A DNA stretch of 64,000 nt from an uncultured Oscillospiraceae bacterium (lineage in GTDB: Bacteria > Bacillota > Clostridia > Oscillospirales > Acutalibacteraceae), in NCBI GenBank assembly GCA_900543555.1, contig UQRL01000005.1, positions 4,380-68,379 on the forward strand, read 5' to 3'. The position numbers and the translations under genes were made by a program. Positions 42,841 through 52,063 of this stretch are shown one piece after another. The number at the start of each line of letters is the position of its first letter. Position 1 is the stretch's first letter. The notes beneath the pieces are model-generated. The model did not search any database and was not told the origin of the DNA. It was given only the letters and a program-made list of their open reading frames with translations.

Positions 42841-43166
42841 CACCGCTCTTTGTGGCCCCCTTTCTTAAGAGCCATCCCAGTAAGGCGCGCCTCTCTCCCA
42901 CAGCCTCTCGCGCCGCCTCCACTATCCCTTTGGGAACCTGGAACCGCGGAGCTCTTTTATAACCAAAACACAAAAATTTTCGCTTCCCTATCGCATTTTG
43001 GCACGATATTTGCTATAATATAGGCAATGAAATGCCAGGGAGGGGTCCCGCAACCAAAGCGCACGCTAAAAAACGGCAAGCAGGCTCTTCACGGATTGCG
43101 CCACTGCGAAACCCGTGGGGACGGCATCGCTCCCACAGGCAGAGATTCAGGAAAGGACGACATGCT
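42841..43166 (+). promoter_or_regulatory. glgA upstream region with extended -10 promoter and long leader
   Basis: 42841-43010 has no supported gene. An extended -10 (TGCTATAAT, 43011-43019) lacks a good -35. The resulting leader of about 140 nt (43026-43166) contains small hairpins such as GGCAATGAAATGCC and GGGAGGGGTCCC. I could not match it to a known riboswitch. Confidence 0.5.
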
Positions 43167-44873
43167 ATGACACGGAAAAAAGCAGATTCCGCAAACAAGA
43201 AACCAACCCCCAAAAAAGCTACACCCCCTGTTGCTGAAAAGGCGGCTCCCGCCACTGTGAAGAAGGAGGCCGCCCCCAAGAAGGCCGCTCCTGTGGAGGA
43301 AAAGGCGGCTCCCGCCGCTGCGAAGAAGGAGGCCGCCCCCAAGAAGGCCGCCCCTGTGGAGGAAAAGGCGGCTCCCGCCGCGGAAGCGCCTGCCCCTGTG
43401 GAGGTGATGACCCACCAGCCCCGGCGCAGCGTAGCCTTCATCGGCTCGGAGTGCTACCCCTTTGTCAAAACAGGCGGCTTGGGCGATGTCATGTACGCAT
43501 TGCCTCGGGAACTGGTCCGGCTGAACTGCGACGTTCGGGTGATTCTCCCCCGCTACGCCTGCATCCCGAAGGAATATCAGGATAAGATGGTCTACCGGGG
43601 TGAGTTCTACATGGATCTGGGCAGGACCGGCCGGAATTACTATGTGGGGATCATGGAATACATCCACGATGGAGTGGTGTACGACTTTATCGACAACCAG
43701 GAGTTCTTCTCTACCGGGAACCCCTATATCAATCTGGTAGATGACATTCCAAAATACTGCTTCTTCAGCAAGGCTGCCCTGGCCGCGCTGAACTACATGA
43801 ACTGGATTCCCGACATTGTCCACTGCCACGACTGGCAGGCGGCCCTGGTGCCGGTTTTCCTGAAGACGCTGTTCCAAAGCTCCCCTGTGGGAAAGACAAA
43901 ATCCATTCTCACAATTCACAATTTGCGGTTCCAAGGGATTTACAACATTTCCACCATTCAGTATTGGACCGGCCTGCCGGATTCCGTTTTCGTTATGGGC
44001 GCTTTGAAGCAAGGCTATGAGGACGCCAACATGCTGAAGGGCGGCCTGGCCTATGCCGACCGGATCACCACGGTCAGCGGCACCTATGCCCAGGAGATTC
44101 AGACGAAGGAATATGGCGAGGGCTTGGAAAACCATCTGTGGTATCACAGCCAGAAGCTGCGTGGCATTGTCAACGGCATCGACTACGGAATGTGGAACCC
44201 GGAAACCGACCCTGCCTTGGTTGAAAACTACAGCCTGGGAAATGTGCTGGACCACAAGATGGCCAACAAACTGGCCCTGCAAAAGGAACTGGGCTTAGAA
44301 GAGGACGAAGGCAAATTTGTCATTGGACTGATCTCCCGCCTGACCAACCAAAAGGGGTTGGATTTGGTCAGCGCCGTCATTCCCCAGGTAATGGACGGAA
44401 ACACCCAAGTGGTCATTTTGGGAACCGGCGACAGGGAATTTGAGGATACTTTCCGGTATTATGAGGGAGCCTATAAGGGGCAATTCGCCGCTTGCATCCA
44501 GTATGATGAATCACGGGCCCACCGGATTTATGCCGGCGCGGACGCATTGCTGGTGCCCTCCCGCTTTGAACCCTGCGGCCTGACCCAGCTCAATGCCATG
44601 CACTACGGCACCCTGCCCATTGTCCGGGAGACAGGCGGTTTGAAGGATACTGTAGAGCCCTATAACGACTTCACCGGGAGCGGCAACGGCTTCACCTTCG
44701 ACCGGTACGAGTCCGGCCTGCTGCTGGACGCCATCAACCGGGCAAAGACCTTGTATTTCACCAACCGCTACCACTGGGACGAGGTGGTTCAGCGGGACAT
44801 GGACAAGGACGTCTCCTGGGAGAACTCTGCCAAGCAGTACAAAGAGCTGTATCTGGAGCTGACCCAGTGGTAA
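43167..44873 (+). CDS. glgA: Glycogen synthase with repetitive N-terminal extension
   Basis: A 568-residue ADP-glucose starch synthase (GT5). The catalytic part starts near residue 88 (SVAFIGSECYPFVKTGGLGDVMYALP, with the ADP-glucose-binding KTGGLGD) and contains VHCHDWQAALVP, LTIHNLRFQGIY, IVNGIDYGMWNPETD, ISRLTNQKGLD and the C-terminal VPSRFEPCGLTQLNAMHYGTLPIVRETGGL. Residues 1-85 are an Ala/Lys/Pro/Glu-rich tail with a 21-residue tandem repeat, absent from standard GlgA. Start 43167 has AGGAAAGGA. No other glg gene is adjacent. Confidence 0.93.
   Translation: MTRKKADSANKKPTPKKATPPVAEKAAPATVKKEAAPKKAAPVEEKAAPAAAKKEAAPKKAAPVEEKAAPAAEAPAPVEVMTHQPRRSVAFIGSECYPFVKTGGLGDVMYALPRELVRLNCDVRVILPRYACIPKEYQDKMVYRGEFYMDLGRTGRNYYVGIMEYIHDGVVYDFIDNQEFFSTGNPYINLVDDIPKYCFFSKAALAALNYMNWIPDIVHCHDWQAALVPVFLKTLFQSSPVGKTKSILTIHNLRFQGIYNISTIQYWTGLPDSVFVMGALKQGYEDANMLKGGLAYADRITTVSGTYAQEIQTKEYGEGLENHLWYHSQKLRGIVNGIDYGMWNPETDPALVENYSLGNVLDHKMANKLALQKELGLEEDEGKFVIGLISRLTNQKGLDLVSAVIPQVMDGNTQVVILGTGDREFEDTFRYYEGAYKGQFAACIQYDESRAHRIYAGADALLVPSRFEPCGLTQLNAMHYGTLPIVRETGGLKDTVEPYNDFTGSGNGFTFDRYESGLLLDAINRAKTLYFTNRYHWDEVVQRDMDKDVSWENSAKQYKELYLELTQW
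43236..43361 (+). repeat. 63-bp tandem repeat in the glgA 5' end
   Basis: Two full copies (43236-43298, 43299-43361) plus the start of a third, encoding EKAAPA(A/T)(A/V)KKEAAPKKAAPVE. The repeat length is a multiple of three, so copy changes keep the frame. Confidence 0.9.
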
Positions 44874-44938
44874 AAGAGAGCAAAGTTTTTCTTAGTTAGT
44901 TGGAATCAAAGATAAATTTAGACTACCTGTTATTTTTC

Positions 44939-44984
44939 AAATGCCGCCAAAGCCTGTGTCTCAGGTTTTGGCGGCATTTCTTTT
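44939..44984 (+). terminator. Terminator of glgA
   Basis: AAATGCCGCCAAA pairs with TTTGGCGGCATTT across a ~15-nt loop, then CTTTT. The rest of 44874-45116 holds nothing else I can support. Confidence 0.88.
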
Positions 44985-45116
44985 CAGAGAAGTCCTTTGC
45001 CGCACCCCTGTTGCCCAAAGCGGCATAGGAGCAATCCTTCCCCATCGTGTTGAACAGCGGGAGGCCCCACCAGACACCCAATTCCGCATTTCCCGCACTG
45101 GTGCAAAAAGAAACCA

Positions 45117-45155
45117 CAAAAAAGCAACGGAGACCCCCAAGGAGTCCCCGTTGCT
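45117..45155 (-). terminator. Terminator of the surface-protein gene
   Basis: On the minus strand AGCAACGG...CCGTTGCT stem (45155-45123) followed by TTTTTT, 22 bp after the stop codon. Confidence 0.88.
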
Positions 45156-45177
45156 GCAAAAGGAGTGTTGTACGCAA

Positions 45178-45912
45178 TTATGAAATAAAACTCTGATCAA
45201 ACTGGGCCAGAATGCTGGCTGCCTGGGCACGGATAGTGCTGCCCTTGGGGTCAATGGTGCCATTCTCATGGCCGTTGATCAGGCCCTTGCCGTTGGCCCA
45301 GCTCAGGGCAGTCTCCGCCCAGCTGCTGATGCTGCCAGCGTCCGGGAACTGGGTCAAATCGCCATTGGCGGTCAAATCGTAGCCCTTGTACTGGGCGTAG
45401 TTATACAGCATCTGGGCGAACTGTTCCCGGGTTACATTGCTGTCCGGGTCGTACAGGTTGCCGCCGATACCGGCAACCACCTCGTTTTCAGCGGCCCAGG
45501 TGATGGCGTCCACAGCCCAATGGCTGGAAGCCACGTCACTGAAAGCAGAGTCGCCGGTCACAGCGGGCTTGCCTTCCAGATTGTAGAACAACTGGGCAGC
45601 CATAGCCCGGTCCAGCAGCATGCCAGGCTCAAAGGTGGTCTCGCTGGTGCCGGCCATGATGCCATTCTCGTACACATAGGCCACAGCGTCATAGAACCAG
45701 TCCTCCCCTTCCGTCACGTCCGTGAAGGGCCAGGTAGGCTCTTCGGGTTCGGAGGGGGTGCCTCCACCGCCGCCGGGAGTTACCGGCGCCTCATATTTGG
45801 TCCAGCTGATGGCAAAGGGCGACAGGCTGTTTACATGGAAGTGCAGGCCGTCGGACTGGTTGGTATGTGTAACGCTCTCCGTCTCTCCCTCTTGCCCCGC
45901 AGTGGTAAGCAT
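45178..45912 (-). pseudogene. Surface protein, C-terminal segment with SLH domains (frame 3)
   Basis: 244 codons forming the end of the large surface protein. After a Gly/Pro linker (TPGGGGGTPSEPEEP) come three S-layer homology repeats: FTDVTEGEDWFYDAVAYVYENG, FSDVASSHWAVDAITWAAENE and FPDAGSISSWAETALSWANG, each with the usual TREQFAQML-type second half. They would anchor the protein to cell-wall pyruvylated polymer. The open frame continues upstream of 45912 as YPTGTDERDTFTIIHM to about 45955, where it meets the middle segment through a frameshift. As it stands it has no own start signal. Confidence 0.85.
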
Positions 45913-48900
45913 GTGGATAATGGTAAAGGTGTCGCGCTCGTCTGTGCCCGTGGGATACCGTCAGGGTGTTCTGGTAGGGATTGGTCATGCCGTAGGCTGC
46001 CATGTTGCCCCGAGTAACTTCCTCTCCGTTCACCGTCCACTTGGAAACCATGTGCTTCTCCTCTGGCGCGGCGGTGAAGACCAGCTTGCTGCCGCCCCAA
46101 ACTTGTGCGGTTTGGCCGGGTTCCAACGTCAGAGCTTCTCCGTTGCTGGTTACAGCCAGGCTGCCGTTTGCCTGTGCCTGATAGCCCACGGTGTAAGAGA
46201 TGGACGCGGAAAAGACCGCAGTGACATTATGCGGTTCCGTCACATTGGTTAAAGTGAAGGAAGTCTGGTTTGCGGTACCCTCCTGGGTCTCGCCATCCAC
46301 CTGCCATCCGCTGATAAAGTAATAGGGATTGGCCTTGGCTGTGAAGGTGATACTCTCTCCATAAGCCACGCTGGCCGGAGCACTCTCGTACCCCTCCGCG
46401 TTGATGGTGCCGGCCTTTTCATCACTTACCGCGTAGGTCACCGCGTAGTGACTGGGCACAAAGACAGCGGAAATGGTGGTCTCCCCTTCAATTGTGACGG
46501 TGTGGGTCAGGCTGCGGGAGTCCGTTGTGTCACCGTTTACAATCCAGCCGGTCAGGATGTAATTCTCCTGGGGAACTGCGGTGAAAGTGACCTGCGTGCC
46601 TCCCGTGACGGAGCTCAAATCTTGATCTGCCGAAATCGTTCCGTATGCAGGCTGGCCGATGGTGACCGAATAGCTTCCCCGGCCGAAGACCGCCTCAATT
46701 TCATACTCGTTCACCGGAGGATCTTGAGCCAACCCATTGGGCACAACCCAGGTCAGGGAAGCGCCGTTGTTCCCTTCCGCCGGAACCTTCTCGCCGTTCA
46801 CCGTCCATTCTGTAAGGACGTAGCCTTCGCCAGCCTCTGCTGTGAAGGTGACCTCTGTGCCACCGCGGATGGCGGCGCTGCCGCCCGTATACCCACTGGC
46901 GTTGACTGTACCGTTGCTGCCACCCCAAGAAACAGGGTATTCCACTTGCTGGAAGGTCACCGAGATGGCTGCCCCCGCCCCATCAGCAGGAGCTGTGTAG
47001 GTGTAGGACAGGGCGCTCTCACCGGGCACTTCCACCCCATTGACCGACCAGCTGGCCACTTCGTAACCGGCGTCGGGCTGCGCCGTAATCACTACTTGGG
47101 CATTGGGCGCCAGCGTAAATCCTTCTTCGATATTCTCCAGCTGTTCACTGTCCGACACCATGGCGCTGGTGATTCGCCCTCCACTGCCAGCGGAAACTGT
47201 AATGCGGTCGCCAATCTCCACAAACTGTACGGAGATCTCGGTATCCTCCGCTATATTCTCCAGTGTCAGACTTGTACCAAGCTCGGTGACGCCGCCGGTT
47301 GTCTGTACCACATCCCCGTTAACGCGCCACTCTTGCACCCGATACCCGCTGTTGGGTACAGCTGTCAGGGCAACCACAGAGCCCTCGTGCAGTTTTTCCC
47401 CGCTCGTGAAGCTGGGTTTGCTGTAACCCTCCATATTTTTGCGGGATGCGCTGGCGCTCAGGGTGCCGTTTGTGCCGCCCTCTGACCCGCCGTTGGTATC
47501 CACCACGGAGTAGGTGACGGCATACGTCTCAAGCGCTTCCCATTTGGGCTCGATGGACTGGTCTTCCTGCACATTGCCAATGGTATAGGTCATGCTGTCG
47601 GTGGTGGTGCCGGAACCGTCGGTGTAGGCCAAATCCCCCACACCCATTGCGCCTGTATCCACCACATAGCCGGTGGTGGGCGCCAGCGTGACAGAAATCT
47701 CCGTTCCGAAATCCACATAGCTGCCCGTAGATAGCTCCACGGAGCTTCCATCCACTGTGCCGGTGGCGGTGACCGTGCCCCCAACCGCAGATCCAATTGT
47801 CACGGTGGGCTTTGCCAGGAAAGTGGCAGTGGCAGAGATGTCCGCTGTGACATTCTCAACCGCCAAATCTTTGCTGCCATTGGTCCTATCGCTGTTCACA
47901 GATTTGTCGTTGATGGTATTCACCACATACCCATTTTGGGGATCAGCAGTGATGGTGATTGCAGTGCCGTTGTCCACATAGCCGCCGTTTGCAACTACTG
48001 TATCCGCAACGCCGTTCACCGTACCCTTGACGGTCACACTGCCGCCGGAAACATCCTCTGCGATGTTCACCGTTGGTTTTTTGGCGATGGTCGCCGTGAC
48101 TTCCGTATCCGCCGTAAGGCTCTCCAGACGGGCGGTGGTTCCATCACTGTCCACGTTCCCGCTCCAGTTCACCACATAATAGGCATTGTTCAGAGTCAGG
48201 GTAAAGTCCACCGCCACATAGGCGGGCTGGTCCGACCCACTTGTAAGTGCCACACCGTTGCTGACTGCCGTGAGAGACGCATTGGCCTCCTCCGGGAGCT
48301 CTCCTTCGCTCATCTGAACCTTCCACGAGAGGGAGAAGTTCTGGGCGGTTGCTACCACAGCACGGATATACAGGTGTTCATCCTCAGGGTTGTAAACCGT
48401 CAAAGTGTCCTGGCCGCCGGAGCCGGCAATTGTAGTCCAGTCCACTCCATCTGTGCTGGACTGCCACTCCCGCACTGTGTTGTTGTCACTGGAGGTAAGG
48501 TGTGCCGTAAAAATCAGGCTGGTATCCCGCCGCACTGTGTAGGTGCCGTCTTCATTGGGGCTGAGCGGCTCAGAGCCGGCATTCGTCACCGAGATGGTGG
48601 CCGCGGAAGAGGACTGCCCATCGACATCCACCACGCCCGTATGGACGGTGGTTTGCGCGGCTTGCTCAAACCACACGGTGACGGTGCGGTCCGCAGAGAT
48701 GTTCTCCAAAGTCAGCGTGCTCTCACGATACGGCTCGTCTGTACCGGGCCATGTGTAAATCTCTCCATCCACAGTCCAGCTCTCCACCATATAGCCGCCC
48801 TCCGGCTCTGCCGTGAAGGTTACATCCGCACCGTGGCCCACGCTTGCACCGGATTCCAGCGGATTGCCGCTGCTGTCTGCCGCAGCAATTGTTCCGCCGT

Positions 48901-48958
48901 CTTCCCCGTCTGTATTAAAATAAATCCTGTTGCTGTTGTTGGCAAACGTGACCTCCAC
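45791..48958 (-). pseudogene. Surface protein, middle segment with InlB B-repeats (frame 2)
   Basis: About 1,055 codons (open back to ~49050) of at least eight tandem ~70-90-residue domains of the divergent InlB B-repeat type. Each has a VTFTAxPxxGYxVxxWxVNG core (e.g. VTFTAEPEGGYMVESWTVDGE, VTFTAEAGEGYVLTEWTVNGE) alternating with AI/TISAVF strands. Such repeats are extracellular stalks or adhesins. The end after NPYQNTLTV loses meaning; a 1- or 2-base indel near 45951-45962 restores the SLH frame. A second indel near 49046 separates it from the N-terminal segment. Confidence 0.85.
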
Positions 48959-49035
48959 ATGGAGCGTGTTGGTGTTAGAGTCCTTATAGCCGCTGAGGTC
49001 GATGGCCAGCGTCTGGCCGCCGTCTTCAAACTCGG

Positions 49036-49827
49036 TTATTCGGAATCGGTTTCATCCTCCGCATGATGGTAGTAAACCGTCTCCCCGGGCGTCAGCTGTT
49101 CATCGACCGTATAGGCTCCATTGCTCAGCGTCGCGGCATAGTATTGCGGCTCTCCGCTCTCATCATAAGCCACGGCTACATAGACAGTCTCAGCCGAAGA
49201 AGTGTAGGAGTAAATGGCGTATTCTATATCATCTTTCTCAACAGTCACCGGCTGCTGTACCGTGACCTCAGTTGTGGTTGTCTCGCTGGTGGTATAGCCG
49301 CTGATTCCGGTATAAGGCTCGCCGATGGTACCGGAACCGCCCGTGTAATCTTTCACCGAAATCCGGGTCGTGGTGCTGTTTCCGGACAGGGAGAGGGGCG
49401 CGATATCGCTGTAATAATACTCTGGCGTGCCATCGCTGGTGGGGATTGTTACCACACAGCGCAGGGCGCCGCCATCCAACGCCAGGTTGATATCCCGAAG
49501 CGTCAGGCCGGAAGCATTTGCACCGGACACAGAGCCGATGTTTTCATTTTCATCACCGTTGGACAGACTGGTCCAGCCTGCGTTTCCAGGCAGGCGCAGC
49601 TGCCACTGATAGGAGGTGGACGCGCCTCCCGCAGGATTGTAGACATGGGCGGTGATGGAGGCTGACTCGCCGCTGGAATGCAGCGTTCCATCCTCGCCAA
49701 CACCGGAGAGGGTAATGGAGACATTGGCCGCGTCCGCCGAGGTTGTCCGCGCGGTGACACTGGAGCTGTCCACCGACATGAGAAGCGTGCCGTCATCCTC
49801 ATATCCCATCTCCGATGGCAACCACAT
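49036..49827 (-). pseudogene. Surface protein, N-terminal remnant (frame 1), 5' truncated
   Basis: 263 codons of Ser/Thr/Gly-rich beta-sandwich sequence (SADAANVSITLSGVGEDGTLHSSGES; YQWQLRLPGNAGWTSLSNGDENEN). It has no signal peptide, although an SLH-anchored protein must be secreted, and it begins exactly where plus-strand integrative-element genes begin. The 5' end was therefore lost in the rearrangement. At ~49046 one extra base would turn ...EDETDSE-stop into ...EDETRFRITEFEDGGQTL, which runs into the middle segment. Whole gene: 45178-49827. Confidence 0.8.
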
Positions 49828-50053
49828 GGGAACATTTTTCGTTCCCGTGCAGGAGGGAATCCTCTCCCTGCCCTACGACCGGGTGGAGCGTGAAGACTAC
49901 GAGATTTTCACCTTAGAGGACGCCTGTCTGTGCGATGCAACGTCCATGGAAGTGTTCCTGGAGGATTGGGACAGCTTTAGCGGCCAGCTGCGCCAGGCTA
50001 TGGAGAACATGGCCTGGACTCTGCGGCATCACAAGAACGAGGAGGAATCATAA
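49826..50053 (+). CDS. Integrative-element-type hypothetical protein, probably 5' truncated
   Basis: 75 codons from ATG 49826: GTFFVPVQEGILSLPYDRVE then YEIFTLEDACLCDATSMEVFLEDWDSF. The frame is open further upstream to 49652, but that part is antisense to the surface protein. No ribosome site precedes 49826, so the native start was probably lost at the junction. It overlaps the next gene (TAATG). Acidic, soluble; resembles uncharacterised proteins of clostridial conjugative elements (memory-based). Confidence 0.55.
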   Translation: MGTFFVPVQEGILSLPYDRVEREDYEIFTLEDACLCDATSMEVFLEDWDSFSGQLRQAMENMAWTLRHHKNEEES

Positions 50054-50205
50054 TGGATCCTTCGGCAGTACTCATTCGCCCGGCAGTGTATGAGCACCTG
50101 TACTTGGCCTACAACACCAGCCAGGACTTCCTATCCCAGTTTCAGGAGAACCTGGGAAAGACCAAGGAGTTCTTCCAAATTCTATTGCACGCACTGGAGG
50201 ACTGA
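50053..50205 (+). CDS. 50-aa hypothetical protein of the element remnant
   Basis: A small frame MDPSAVLIRPAVYEHLYLAY... ending FFQILLHALED. Its ATG overlaps the stop of the preceding gene (TAATG), with GGAGGAATC upstream, and the next gene follows after 2 bp. Coupled arrangement and intact frame support real coding. No family recognised. Confidence 0.6.
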   Translation: MDPSAVLIRPAVYEHLYLAYNTSQDFLSQFQENLGKTKEFFQILLHALED

Positions 50206-50207
50206 CC

Positions 50208-50852
50208 ATGGACAAAGAGCGCAACGCCCATCAAATTGTTCGAAAGGATGGGAAAGGCTGCTTTGTGGAGAGCCTCAATGACGCCTTTTCCATTGGCAGG
50301 TGTCATCTGGCCTTTGCAGCCTATGACTTGAACCGCCCCGCCGGCGAACGGCAGACAAACCTGGTGCAGATCTATCTGGACTGCGGGGAACTGCTGGAAC
50401 TGTGCCGGAAGGCGGAGTCCGGAGAGCTGCTTCTGCGCCTTCAGGATAAAAAGCAAAAGGGTGATAAGACCCCGCTATATCAGTGCATGGGCGGGACCTC
50501 CGCGGAAAAGCTGCGCAGGATAGGACGGCCCCGCCCGGACGGAAAGAGCTTGTCCCGTATTTTCCAGCTATTGCCTGGGAACAAGTCCGATTTCCTCTTG
50601 GTGGCGGACAGCGGGCCTGGGGAAACCGATGAGAAGGGCCTGATTGTCCCGCGGTTTGGAAAACAGCCTGAAAACCATGTGGTCATCAGCCTGAGCATGG
50701 GCCACTTCTGCGAGCTGCTCCTGCTGACCAGAGCCCACTACTTGGCGTGGCTGACGGCATCATACAGCAGGGGCGAGGAGAAAACTTTCCCCACCCAGGA
50801 ACCAGAACAAATTCCCACAGAACCCCAAGAGCCTGAAATGGCAATGTTCTGA
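50208..50852 (+). CDS. Conserved element-type hypothetical protein
   Basis: A 214-residue soluble protein: KDGKGCFVESLNDAFSIGRCHLAFAAYDLN, LVQIYLDCGELLELCRKAESGELL, GGTSAEKLRRIGRPRPDGKSLSRIFQLLPG and VISLSMGHFCELLLLTRAHYLAWLTA. It resembles uncharacterised cargo of Firmicutes integrative elements; the ligand and role are unknown. Last gene of a three-gene string ended by a terminator. Confidence 0.7.
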   Translation: MDKERNAHQIVRKDGKGCFVESLNDAFSIGRCHLAFAAYDLNRPAGERQTNLVQIYLDCGELLELCRKAESGELLLRLQDKKQKGDKTPLYQCMGGTSAEKLRRIGRPRPDGKSLSRIFQLLPGNKSDFLLVADSGPGETDEKGLIVPRFGKQPENHVVISLSMGHFCELLLLTRAHYLAWLTASYSRGEEKTFPTQEPEQIPTEPQEPEMAMF

Positions 50853-50863
50853 TAATCAAATTG

Positions 50864-50903
50864 AAAAAGGCTGCTCTCGCTGTAAGCGAGGGCGGCCCTT
50901 TTT
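50864..50903 (+). terminator. Terminator of the element genes
   Basis: A long stem AAAAAGGCTGC.CTCTCGCT / AGCGAG.GGCGGCC-TTTTT with a 3-nt loop and a T5 run. Confidence 0.85.
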
Positions 50904-51345
50904 GTGTACAGCGCAGATGGCCGAGAGGCATATCCATCCATGATTCACCCATTCTGCAGAGGCTGTGCAGCAAACACTTGCCTAGAAATGGGAGAACTGC
51001 TATACTGTTAGCTGCAGCATAAGAACTACGAAACGGAGATCTATGCTCTAAATGACTTCTTAATCACACTTTTTGTCATGGCTAGTAAAGCAGTCACTTA
51101 GAGTATTTTCATTTCAGGATGTACAAAAATCATCCCACTGTATGAGCGTTTGAGCCGTGGCGGTGAGTTACAGGGCGAGAGCAATTCCATCTCCAATCCT
51201 GATGACAGTTATAAAGGGTGGATTACACCACCGAAAATTACATCATGACTGCGGCTCATTTGTAGCGAATGAAAAGACAGCTATTTGCAGGTTTATTCAG
51301 TTAAAACAGTTAGTTTAAGTTAACTTACATCCAAAAAGACAAGGG
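50904..51345. other. Non-coding remnant DNA between element genes and tetR
   Basis: No complete gene. It holds a serine-recombinase fragment (51119-51197) and a perfect 12-bp palindrome TAAGTTAACTTA (51316-51327). It is more AT-rich than the flanks, as expected for decayed mobile DNA. Confidence 0.55.
51119..51248 (+). pseudogene. N-terminal fragment of a TndX/TnpX-type serine recombinase
   Basis: From 51123 the frame reads TKIIPLYERLSRGGELQGESN then SISN, the classic N-terminus of large serine recombinases of clostridial integrative elements (catalytic Ser in ERLSR). An extra T separates it from the ATG at 51119. After 51197 the sequence diverges and stops at 51248. The remaining several hundred codons are absent. 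Confidence 0.85.
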
Positions 51346-51362
51346 TCAAGCCTGCATCAATT

Positions 51363-51950
51363 TCAGCCATCCGGCAGTGTTGAAATTCCGCAGTTGATCC
51401 ACGTCCCGCAGTGCCTGCTCCGGAGTATATCGTGGATCACGATCTCGAAGATGCCGCCCATCATCCCGCTGGCAATGGTGTGGCACAGGGATTTGTCCAG
51501 CACGGGAATATCCTTCCCCAGGCGGCGGAGCACCTCCATGTACTGGAGGGTGTACTCTACCTCCACCTCCACCATGTTATGGACGAAGCGCTCATAACTG
51601 GTGCCCTCCGCACGGGTGAGAAGCAGCTTCACCGGCTCTCGGTGCTGGCCCATCCAGTCCGGATAGGTGCCGGATTCCATCCCCGTGTGCTCCAGTTGCT
51701 GCTCTTCGGGCAGCTCGGCAAAGGAAATCTGAGCCTCCATGAACTTGCCCATGAGGGCGGTGGCGTGGGATTCCACCAAGGCGTTGAACAGCGCCTCCTT
51801 GCTGGAGAAATAGCCGTAGAAGGCCCCGGTAGTCACCCCGGCGTTCTTCACGATCTGCCGCAGGGAGGCGCCCTGAAACCCTTTGTCCAGGAACTCCGCC
51901 AGCGCAGCTTCCTGGATTTTTTCCAGAGTGGCAGTGGTTCTCTCTTCCAT
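51363..51950 (-). CDS. TetR/AcrR-family regulator with frameshifted C-terminus
   Basis: A 195-residue frame. The N-terminal HTH is intact (IQEAALAEFLDKGFQGASLRQIVKNAGVTTGAFYGYFSSKEALF, residues ~11-55). The C-terminal ligand domain is normal until HDI, then becomes LRSRHCGTWINCGISTLPDG. The alternative frame from ~51425 gives PEQALRDVDQLRNFNTAGWL then KLMQA with a stop at 51346, the standard end of this family. A one-base indel near 51421-51430 is thus likely. Start with GGAGG upstream. It lies downstream of the P1B-ATPase on the same strand and probably regulates it. Confidence 0.85.
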   Translation of the reverse strand: MEERTTATLEKIQEAALAEFLDKGFQGASLRQIVKNAGVTTGAFYGYFSSKEALFNALVESHATALMGKFMEAQISFAELPEEQQLEHTGMESGTYPDWMGQHREPVKLLLTRAEGTSYERFVHNMVEVEVEYTLQYMEVLRRLGKDIPVLDKSLCHTIASGMMGGIFEIVIHDILRSRHCGTWINCGISTLPDG

Positions 51951-52063
51951 AAAGCAGCCTCCTTATAACAGCGCGATATAACGCCATTTTACCGCGACTG
52001 TCGGGAGCATTTGCCAAGGGGAAAACCAGAAAAAGCCCAGTGCTCACGCACCGGGCTTCGTGG

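Noticed and set aside
43011..43166. Fluoride, c-di-GMP or NiCo riboswitch in the glgA leader
   Set aside because: A few motif-like bits (GGCAATGAAATGCC, CCCACAGGCAG) but the conserved cores of these classes are not present in order.
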